Assembly: GCA_946619065.1 (NCBI GenBank)
Contig: CAMOLY010000001.1
Span: 1 to 23,921 of the forward strand
Reading direction: 5' to 3'
DNA: 23,921 nucleotides
Origin: an uncultured Clostridia bacterium
Lineage (GTDB): Bacteria; Bacillota; Clostridia; Oscillospirales; Oscillospiraceae
Made by a program: the position numbers and the translations under genes. Under the pieces are notes generated by a model. The model saw only the letters and a list, made by a program, of their open reading frames with translations, searched no databases and was not told the origin of the DNA. Shown in pieces: positions 12,486 through 18,182 of this stretch (position 1 is the first letter of the stretch; the number at the start of each line of letters is the position of its first letter).

Positions 12486-13303
12486 ATGCACCGATCAAAT
12501 ACCCAGGATCCAAGTGGAAAATTGCACGATGGATTATCAGTTACTTCCCGGAGCATCACAGCTACTTGGAGCCTTTCTTCGGATCGGGAGCGGTGCTGTT
12601 CACCAAAAGCCGGAGTAACATCGAAACCGTAAACGATCTTAACGGGGACGTGGTAAACCTGTTCGAGTGGATCAAGAGGGACCCGGAACGCCTGGCGCGA
12701 GAAATCTACTTCACGCCATATGCCCGGGACGTGTACGAGGCGGCATTCAGCCGCCAGTGCACGGAAACAGACAGCTTCCAGCGTGCGTTTGATTTCTTCG
12801 TCCGGATGATGATGGGGCACGGGTTCCGATGCACCGGCGAAAAAGTGGGATGGAAAAATGACGTACAAGGCAGAGAAAAATCCTACGCCGCAAATCAGTG
12901 GTGTAATGCTCCAAAGGTCCTCCTCGAAGCGTCTGACCGGCTCCGTGGCGTCCAGATTGAAAATCGCCCGGCATTGGAGCTGATACGCAGATTCAACTAT
13001 CAAAATGTGCTGATCTACGCCGACCCACCCTATATGCTGTCCACCCGGCACGGCAAGCAGTATTCAGTGGAGATGACCGACGCAGACCATGCCGAATTGC
13101 TGGAAGCATTGAAGCGGCACATCGGCCCTGTGCTGATTAGCGGATACGACCATCCCTTGTACACGGAACTGCTGGATGGTTGGCACCGCAGGAAAACAAC
13201 CACAACAGACCAAAAAGCCCGGGTTCGGCAAGAGTGCCTTTGGATGAACTTCGACCCGCCCGAGCAAACTTCACTATTTGACATTTCAGGAGAGAGACTA
13301 TGA
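12482..13303 (+). CDS. dam: D12-class N6-adenine DNA methyltransferase
   Basis: This 273-aa Dam-like enzyme should transfer methyl groups to adenine N6. It shows KYPGSKWK at the N-terminus (SAM contact), EPFFGSGAVLF (motif I), and the catalytic DPPY (181-184) in IYADPPYML. The order fits the D12/alpha class. The start ATG overlaps the stop of the cytosine enzyme (ATGA), and the stop overlaps the next ATG, so the two methyltransferases are expressed together. Target sequence cannot be read from the protein; GATC is only a family default. It probably protects phage DNA from host restriction. Confidence 0.93.
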   Translation: MNAPIKYPGSKWKIARWIISYFPEHHSYLEPFFGSGAVLFTKSRSNIETVNDLNGDVVNLFEWIKRDPERLAREIYFTPYARDVYEAAFSRQCTETDSFQRAFDFFVRMMMGHGFRCTGEKVGWKNDVQGREKSYAANQWCNAPKVLLEASDRLRGVQIENRPALELIRRFNYQNVLIYADPPYMLSTRHGKQYSVEMTDADHAELLEALKRHIGPVLISGYDHPLYTELLDGWHRRKTTTTDQKARVRQECLWMNFDPPEQTSLFDISGERL

Positions 13304-13395
13304 AACGATTGACTTTCAAAGACAGCCACGGCCTGGCCGCCCTGCTGGACGGGATGCTGGATCAGCTGGATCAGATCGGAGCTGCCGATGGATAA
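13300..13395 (+). CDS. 31-aa coupled small protein
   Basis: The ATG at 13300 overlaps the methyltransferase stop (ATGA), with AGGAGAG upstream. The product (MKRLTFKDSHGLAALLDGML...) ends at TAA 13393-13395 and overlaps the next gene by 8 bp. It has no recognised domain. The perfect operon-style overlaps on both sides are the main support. It could be a micro-protein or a coupling relay. Confidence 0.5.
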   Translation: MKRLTFKDSHGLAALLDGMLDQLDQIGAADG

Positions 13396-13594
13396 CGGAA
13401 AGATGTGCGGAACATGCAAACACTTCCGCGCCCTTGAAAGGCCATTTGAGCGGGAAGATGGCGTGACTATTTATGGATACTGTTTCAAGGATGCCAGAAA
13501 CGACTATTCTCCGAACATGGGGAAAGGATATCCGGTCTTTCTTCCGCCAACTTGCGGCGGAGCTTGTAAAAGCTATTCAAAAGAAAGGGCGTAA
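13388..13594 (+). CDS. Small Cys-rich, probably zinc-binding phage protein
   Basis: This 68-aa protein carries CGTCKHF near the N-terminus and later Cys residues (GYCF, PTCGGACKSY), giving up to six Cys in an arrangement that would bind zinc. Such small Cys-rich proteins are frequent in Firmicute phages; function unknown. The start overlaps the end of the 31-aa gene by 8 bp, and the stop lies 3 bp before the radical SAM gene. Its place in the modification operon suggests a role near DNA modification, but this is inferred from context only. Confidence 0.72.
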   Translation: MDNGKMCGTCKHFRALERPFEREDGVTIYGYCFKDARNDYSPNMGKGYPVFLPPTCGGACKSYSKERA

Positions 13595-13597
13595 GCA

Positions 13598-14302
13598 ATG
13601 AAACCTATCTATGAGCCGAAAGGCAAGGCAAAAGAATATGGCGACCTCGCTATCAACATCTACACTGGCTGCCCACACCGCTGCTATTACTGCTTCGCTC
13701 CGAACGTGCTGCATCGGGAAAGGGAGCAGTTTCATTCCGTTGTGGAGCCCCGCCCGGGTATTGTGGAGGCGACGCGGCAGCAGTTGGAACGGGAGCAGAT
13801 CACCGGCAAGCTCATTCACTTGTGCTTCACCTGTGACCCGTACCCAACAGGCTATGACACCAGCATCACCCGGGAGATCATCAAGCTCCTGAAGGAGTAT
13901 GGCAATCACGTCCAGATCCTCACCAAAGGTGATGGGATCCGAGACCTCGACCTGCTGGACAAAAACGACTGGTACGGGATCACCCTTGACGGAAGCGAGC
14001 CCGGCCAGCATCTGCCTGAGGGCATCAATCTGTATGAATACCGCGTTCGGTCAATGACAAAGGCAAAAATAGCCGGCGTGAAAACGTGGGTGTCATTTGA
14101 GCCTGTGCTTGATGCAGAAAACGTTCTGAGAATGATATGGGCCGTGTACGGGCTGGCGGACCGAGTTAAGATCGGCAAGCTGAATTACCATCCGTCGGAA
14201 ATTGATTGGGCGTCCTTCGGACGTGAAGCGGAGCGGATCTGCAAGATGCTCGGTTACGACTATTACATCAAGGATAGCCTGCGGGATGAAATGAGAGAAT
14301 AG
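13598..14302 (+). CDS. Radical SAM protein (SPL/Rv2578c-like)
   Basis: This 234-aa protein has the radical SAM cluster motif CxxxCxxC in TGCPHRCYYCFAP (C25, C29, C32), the LCFTCDPYPTGYD stretch and ILTKGDGIRDLDLL, matching the Rv2578c/spore-photoproduct-lyase-like group. It should bind a 4Fe-4S cluster and cleave S-adenosylmethionine to make a radical. Substrate is not visible. Placement directly after two methyltransferases suggests DNA repair or base modification, though phages also carry such proteins next to unknown Cys-rich ones. Start ATG at 13598 lies 3 bp after the previous stop, with AAAGAAAGGG-like sequence upstream. Length is short but includes the core barrel. Confidence 0.87.
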   Translation: MKPIYEPKGKAKEYGDLAINIYTGCPHRCYYCFAPNVLHREREQFHSVVEPRPGIVEATRQQLEREQITGKLIHLCFTCDPYPTGYDTSITREIIKLLKEYGNHVQILTKGDGIRDLDLLDKNDWYGITLDGSEPGQHLPEGINLYEYRVRSMTKAKIAGVKTWVSFEPVLDAENVLRMIWAVYGLADRVKIGKLNYHPSEIDWASFGREAERICKMLGYDYYIKDSLRDEMRE

Positions 14303-14318
14303 GACGGCGGGGGTTCCG

Positions 14319-14341
14319 AGTCACTGGTCACGAGTCACCGG
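14319..14341 (+). repeat. Heptamer microsatellite AGTCACN
   Basis: AGTCACT, GGTCACG, AGTCACC lie in tandem between the radical SAM stop and the next ribosome site. The same heptamer (AGTCACC twice) lies right after the tail-fibre gene stop (16430-16443). On the minus strand it gives GTGACT with TGA in changing frames. Confidence 0.7.
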
Positions 14342-14357
14342 ATAAGGAGGGAATGAG

Positions 14358-14591
14358 ATGCCTGGAGGTTACAGATGGCAGTCCGCCGATGCGGAATGCC
14401 CGTATTACAAGGATTCAAACCGAAATTCAATCCGCTGCGAGGGGCTGCTGGACGCTGACGGCTGCTCCACGATCCAGCTCAACTACGCGCTGAGCAGGGA
14501 CCGGGCGTGGCACGAGAAGACCTACTGCGAAAAGTCATATCGGTTCTGCCCGATCTATGCTGCGGTCATGAGCCTGAAGGACGAGGGATAG
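14358..14591 (+). CDS. Cys-rich small phage protein upstream of terminase
   Basis: This 77-aa protein has CPYYKDSNRNSIRCEG near the N-terminus and further Cys (CSTIQL, YCEKSYRFCPIY). This pattern, ECPYY...SIxCEG...YC...CPIY, recurs in small proteins placed before terminase genes in Clostridial phages, so it is probably a conserved late-gene or zinc-binding protein. AAGGAGGGAAT precedes the ATG. The stop TAG is also the first unit of the TAGGCAA heptamer array. Function unknown. Confidence 0.8.
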   Translation: MPGGYRWQSADAECPYYKDSNRNSIRCEGLLDADGCSTIQLNYALSRDRAWHEKTYCEKSYRFCPIYAAVMSLKDEG

Positions 14592-14626
14592 GCAACAGGC
14601 AATAGGCAATAGGCAATAGGAGACGG
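14589..14626 (+). repeat. TAGGCAA heptamer array (copy 1)
   Basis: TAGGCAA, CAGGCAA, TAGGCAA, TAGGCAA, then TAGGAGACGG. The first TAG is the stop codon of the Cys-rich gene. Because the unit is 7 bases, TAG appears in successive frames. An almost identical array starts at a stop codon at 20494. GAC-rich purine tract follows (14627-14655). Confidence 0.9.
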
Positions 14627-14655
14627 TGGACGCGGGACGAGAGACGGGACGCGGG

Positions 14656-14685
14656 AAAGCCCAGGGGGGAGACCTCCTGGGCTTT
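14656..14685 (+). terminator. Probable terminator before the terminase genes
   Basis: AAAGCCCAGG (14656-14665) pairs with CCTGGGCTTT (14676-14685), leaving a 10-base purine-rich loop. The T-run is short (TTTGTG), so efficiency is uncertain. It lies between the early/modification operon and the packaging genes, where a late-gene switch would be expected. The remainder of the gap to 14827 holds family E, a GAC-rich tract and no clear promoter. Confidence 0.65.
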
Positions 14686-14699
14686 GTGTGCGTTTGGCA

Positions 14700-14729
14700 G
14701 CGGGCCGTCGGGGACGCCGGCCCCTACGA
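14700..14729 (+). repeat. Family E palindromic repeat (copy 1)
   Basis: GGGCCG and CGGCCC arms surround a TCGGGGACGC loop, followed by CCTACGA. The copy at 20537-20566 matches 26 of 30 bases but has GGGACG and CGTCCC arms: a paired change that keeps the stem. Confidence 0.85.
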
Positions 14730-14827
14730 CGCGGGACGGAGGACGGGGGTGCGGCGGGTACTTAGAGATCCGGGGAGGGGAGTGGTACCATAGTTGAACA
14801 GAGGACGGACTGAAAGGGGGTGAGACC

Positions 14828-15328
14828 GTGGCGGCTGGGAAGCTGACGCCGAAACAGAGCCGGTTTGTGGCGGAATATCTGGTCGACCTGAATGCGACAC
14901 AGGCGGCGATCCGGGCAGGGTATAAGAAAAAGAACGCCTATCAGATCGGATCGGAAAACTTGAGAAAACCACAAATCCAGGAAGCAATCCGGGTGAATCG
15001 GGAGGCCCAGGAGGTTCGGACGCAGATCTCTGCGGACCGGGTGCTCCGGGAGCTGGCGCGGGTGGCATTTGCGGACGCGACGGACCTCGCCTTCATTGAG
15101 GACGGGCACGTGCGGCTGCGGGACAGCAGCACGCTGTCGGAGGATCAGAGGGCTGCCGTCGCTTGCATCAAGGAAGGCGCCGCTGGCCCGGAGGTCCGGC
15201 TGTATGACAAAATCAAAGCCCTGGAGCTGATCGGGAAACACCTGGGCATGTTCGAGAGACGCGAGGAGGCCGAGGATCGGAGCGTCCGGGTGGTCATCGA
15301 GGACGAGGCCGAGGCGTGGTCAGAGTAG
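14828..15328 (+). CDS. terS: Terminase small subunit
   Basis: This 166-aa protein has the Terminase_2 (XtmA) pattern: LTPKQSRFVAEYLVDLNATQAAIRAGY, a DNA-binding helix-turn-helix, then LRKPQIQEAI and a C-terminal oligomerisation region (YDKIKALELIGKHLGMF). It recognises the packaging site and loads the large subunit. GTG at 14828 is preceded by AAAGGGGGTGAG, a good ribosome site. The large subunit does not follow directly; a tail-fibre-like gene lies between. Length is normal for the family. Confidence 0.93.
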   Translation: MAAGKLTPKQSRFVAEYLVDLNATQAAIRAGYKKKNAYQIGSENLRKPQIQEAIRVNREAQEVRTQISADRVLRELARVAFADATDLAFIEDGHVRLRDSSTLSEDQRAAVACIKEGAAGPEVRLYDKIKALELIGKHLGMFERREEAEDRSVRVVIEDEAEAWSE

Positions 15329-15343
15329 CGGAATCACGGGGGT

Positions 15344-15355
15344 CCACCTCATCCG
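15344..15355 (+). repeat. Family A fragment
   Basis: CCACCTCATCCG matches the first part of family A (4838, 8817), but both hairpins are missing. It lies in the short gap between terS and the tail-fibre-like gene and looks like a truncated remnant. The match is short, so chance cannot be excluded. Confidence 0.5.
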
Positions 15356-15381
15356 TGGGCACAACGGGAAAGGAGATTTAG

Positions 15382-16428
15382 ATGCCGTTTGAATATCCGA
15401 TGGAGGAGAGCCGCAGGAGTCTGGACCGGATGTGGGAGGACGTCTGGCGGCTGGTGGAGCAGCTGCGGCTGATGGAGGGAAGGCTGGCGGAAGAGGACGC
15501 CAAAAAGCTCGCGGAAGTGAAAAAAAGGTTTGCGGCATTGGAGAGCGCGTCCGGATCCAGGAGGACGTCGAGCACTGGCGGAGGGCAGCACAAGATTCCG
15601 ATCGGACGGCTGGACAGCAGCTCCACGGCGACGGTTATGACGGCTACCGTGGACGGAATCACCAGTCTGGAAGACGGTGTGGCGGTGTATCTGACAAACG
15701 GGGTGATCACCTCCGCAGCCAACTTCACGCTGAACATCAACAACCTGGGGGCCAAGCCGGTCTATCAGTCCATCGCCGCGGCAGGGCGGGTCTCCACCAC
15801 GTTCAATTCGGCCTACACGATGCTGTTCGTCTACAACGAGACCCGCGTGGCCGGCGGGTGCTGGGACATGTACTACGGCTACGATTCGAACACCAACACC
15901 CTCGCCTACCACGTGCGGACCCAGCAGACCAGCCGGAAGCTGGGGGACAGGCTGAGCCGGTATCTGTTTTTGTTTACCCAGCGGGACGGGACGCTGGTGC
16001 CGAGCTACACCGTATCCAGCGGAAACGGGACCATCGGCACGTCGAAAACGCTGAACACCGGGAAGGCGTTCGATCCGAAGCTGCCGATTTTCTACTATGG
16101 CACTTCCACCAACGTCTCAGCGGGGAGCATGCCGGGCGGAACGTACCTGTGGCGCCAGTATTCCGCCTGCGAGATGCGGTACGCCTGGAACGTGGGAACG
16201 ACGCTGACGGCCGACACGCCGGTTTGGGTGCGGTGCGTACCAAACGCCGACGGGACCGTTCAGCTGGACGGGAACGACTGCATTGTGCAGGCGCTGCCGT
16301 CTGCCGAGGACGGGAAGGTCTATATCTGGCTTGGCGTGGCCTACGGAACAACCGGATACAACATTGAGCTTGATTTGGAGCATCCGGTTTTCGAATTTAA
16401 GGAAGGGCGGCTGCAGCGCTGGACGTGA
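15382..16428 (+). CDS. Tail fibre or receptor-binding-like structural protein
   Basis: This 348-aa protein has an N-terminal helical/coiled-coil stretch (about 10-57: SLDRMWEDVWRLVEQLRLMEGRLAEEDAKKLAEVKKRF), a Ser/Gly linker, then beta-rich repeats with TTFNSAYTMLFVYNETRVAGGCW and YYGYDSNTNT, a pattern seen in tail-fibre or baseplate proteins of Firmicute phages. The C-terminal half is beta-rich with SGNGTIGTSKTLN. It probably trimerises and binds the cell surface. AAAGGAG precedes the ATG. Its place between the terminase subunits is unusual. A head-fibre role is possible. Confidence 0.72.
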   Translation: MPFEYPMEESRRSLDRMWEDVWRLVEQLRLMEGRLAEEDAKKLAEVKKRFAALESASGSRRTSSTGGGQHKIPIGRLDSSSTATVMTATVDGITSLEDGVAVYLTNGVITSAANFTLNINNLGAKPVYQSIAAAGRVSTTFNSAYTMLFVYNETRVAGGCWDMYYGYDSNTNTLAYHVRTQQTSRKLGDRLSRYLFLFTQRDGTLVPSYTVSSGNGTIGTSKTLNTGKAFDPKLPIFYYGTSTNVSAGSMPGGTYLWRQYSACEMRYAWNVGTTLTADTPVWVRCVPNADGTVQLDGNDCIVQALPSAEDGKVYIWLGVAYGTTGYNIELDLEHPVFEFKEGRLQRWT

Positions 16429-16480
16429 CAGTCACCAGTCACCAGGGGACGGGGACGGGAGACGAAGGGACGGAGGTTAT

Positions 16481-16528
16481 GGCCGATGTGGTCATACTTC
16501 GTGACTCTAAAGAGTTCGGCCACTACGG
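16481..16528 (+). repeat. Family D dispersed repeat (copy 2)
   Basis: GGCCGA and TCGGCC arms end in ACTACGG. The interior ATGTGGTCATAC and CGTGACTCTA are shared with copy 1 at 7795-7843. It also contains CTCTAAAGAG, which copy 1 has as CTCTACGAG. Confidence 0.88.
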
Positions 16529-16569
16529 GACAGGCCGCCAGTCGGGCCGCCATACGAGGCGCGGATGTG

Positions 16570-16635
16570 GACGGGGGCTTACCCCTCCACCGCTTCGCGG
16601 TCCCCCTCCCCTTGGCAGGGGAGGGCAGGACGGAG
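16570..16635 (+). repeat. Family B dispersed repeat (copy 2)
   Basis: It is nearly identical to 4313-4378 over the first 62 bases, including the CCGCTTCGCGG and CCTCCCCT/AGGGGAGG hairpins. The GAC-rich tail that follows is similar but longer. Near identity over 12 kb distance means recent copying or gene conversion. Confidence 0.9.
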
Positions 16636-16652
16636 ACGGGAGACGCGGGGGT

Positions 16653-16681
16653 ATGGCCGCTGTGGTCAGCGGCCACTACGC
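16653..16681 (+). repeat. Family C repeat (copy 3)
   Basis: ATGGCCGCTGTGGTCAGCGGCC then ACTACG. The stem is perfect, as in copy 2 (5428). Two shorter variants ending CACTACGAGG and CATTACGGGG follow to about 16720. Confidence 0.85.
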
Positions 16682-16748
16682 GGGTCAGCGGGCACTACGA
16701 GGGAAGCGGCCATTACGGGGCGACCTACGGGATGCGGAGGATGAGATG

Positions 16749-18182
16749 ATGGAGCTGAAGATCGGGAGGCCGAATGCGAAGCAGGCGCTGATGCTGCAGG
16801 CGAAGACCAAGCATGTGGGCTTCGGCGGGGCCCGCGGGGGCGGCAAGAGCTGGGCCGTGCGGTGCAAGGCGAAGCTGCTGGCTCTCCGCTATCCGGGAAT
16901 CCGGATGCTGATCGTCCGCCGGACTTACCCGGAGCTGATGAACAACCACATCCAGATCCTTCGGACCGAGCTGCTGGACATGGCACGGTACAACGACAAG
17001 GACAAGGTCCTGCGATTCCTGAATGGGTCGTCGATCCACTTCTCGTATTGCCAGTACGACAAGGATCTGGACCGGCTGCAGGGCGTGGAGTTTGACGTGA
17101 TCTTCCTGGACGAGGCAACACAGCTTTCAGAGTACCAGATGAAGACAATCACCGCCTGCCTGCGCGGCGTCAACGACTTTCCGAAGCGGATCTACTACAC
17201 CTGCAACCCGGGCGGGCAGGGCCACGGCTACATCAAGCGGATCTTCATCGACCGCCGCTACGAGGCCGGCGAGAAGCCGGAGGACTACACCTTCATCCAG
17301 TCGCTCGTGACCGACAACCGCGCGCTGATGGCGGCCCAGCCGGAGTACGTCCGGCAGCTGGAGGCCCTGCCGGAGAAGCTGCGCAGAGCCTGGCTGGAAG
17401 GAGACTGGGACATCTTCGAGGGACAGTTTTTTGAGGACCTGCGCACGTCGCCGGACATCCGGAAGTGCGCCGAGCATGGGATCGATCCGGAGGACGCGAA
17501 GAAGCGGGGGCTTTGGATCCACGTGATTCCGGCCTTCGATCCGCCGCGGGAGTGGAAGCTCTACCGATCCTTCGACTGGGGCTACGCGAAGCCCTTCTCC
17601 TGCGCCTGGTGGGCCGTGGACTACGACGGGAGGATCTACCGGATCCTGGAGCTCTACGGCTGCACCAAAACGCCAAACGAGGGCGTGAAGTGGACAACGG
17701 ACGAGGTTTTCGCCCGAATCGCACAGATCGAGCGGGAGCACAGGTGGCTCAAGGGCCGGCAGATCGAAGGTGTGGCCGATCCGGCCATCTGGCAGGAGAA
17801 CGGCGGCGTGAGCATTGCGGAGACCGCGGAGAAATACCGTGTATATTTCAATCCCGGAGACCACGAGCGGATCGCTGGCTGGATGCAGTGCCACTACCGG
17901 CTGGCCTTCGATGAAAACGGGGTGCCGATGATGTACGTCTTCGACACCTGCCAGGCATTCATCCGGACGGTCCCGCTGATGGTCTACGACGAGCACCATC
18001 CGGAGGATCTGGACACGAGTCTGGAGGACCACGTCTGCGACGAATGGCGCTATATGTGCATGGCAAGGCCGATCCGGCCGGTGAAACGCGACGAGGACCC
18101 GCTGATCAGGGCGGATCCGCTGGATCAATTCAAGGGGCGCAGCGTGCTGTACGCGCCCGGATTTGGAGGACAATATGGTTAA
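16749..18182 (+). CDS. terL: Terminase large subunit
   Basis: This 477-aa DNA packaging motor has Walker A GARGGGKS (27-34), Walker B VIFLDEA (D121, E122), coupling motif CNPGGQGH, and a C-terminal RNase H-like nuclease domain with acidic residues in RSFDWGYAKP, GVADPAIW and HVCDEWRY. It cuts the concatemer and pumps DNA into the prohead. ATG at 16749 is preferred (GGAGG 8 nt upstream); ATG at 16746 is also possible. The frame is open for about 107 codons upstream to a GTG at 16425, but that region is repeat sequence. It overlaps the next gene by 8 bp. Confidence 0.96.
   Translation: MELKIGRPNAKQALMLQAKTKHVGFGGARGGGKSWAVRCKAKLLALRYPGIRMLIVRRTYPELMNNHIQILRTELLDMARYNDKDKVLRFLNGSSIHFSYCQYDKDLDRLQGVEFDVIFLDEATQLSEYQMKTITACLRGVNDFPKRIYYTCNPGGQGHGYIKRIFIDRRYEAGEKPEDYTFIQSLVTDNRALMAAQPEYVRQLEALPEKLRRAWLEGDWDIFEGQFFEDLRTSPDIRKCAEHGIDPEDAKKRGLWIHVIPAFDPPREWKLYRSFDWGYAKPFSCAWWAVDYDGRIYRILELYGCTKTPNEGVKWTTDEVFARIAQIEREHRWLKGRQIEGVADPAIWQENGGVSIAETAEKYRVYFNPGDHERIAGWMQCHYRLAFDENGVPMMYVFDTCQAFIRTVPLMVYDEHHPEDLDTSLEDHVCDEWRYMCMARPIRPVKRDEDPLIRADPLDQFKGRSVLYAPGFGGQYG

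Larger units (their letters stand above)
16426..16745 (+). other. Gene-free repeat island before terL
   Basis: About 320 bp without a convincing gene. In order it holds AGTCACC heptamers, a GAC-rich tract, family D, a short unique stretch, family B, family C and two degenerate CACTACG-ended copies, then the terL ribosome site GGAGG at 16736-16740. The terL frame stays open through all of it from a GTG at 16425. I see no promoter or terminator beyond the repeat hairpins. Confidence 0.8.

Noticed and set aside
10401..13303. Restriction-modification system
   Set aside because: Two methyltransferases are present but no endonuclease or specificity gene, so a phage self-modification set fits better.
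14589..14626. CRISPR-like short tandem repeats
   Set aside because: Units are 7 bp without spacers and end at a palindrome; no cas gene is present.
14750..14827. Late promoter upstream of terS
   Set aside because: A TTGAAC-like box is present but no matching -10 at proper distance. The late promoter, if here, needs a phage activator and cannot be read from sequence.
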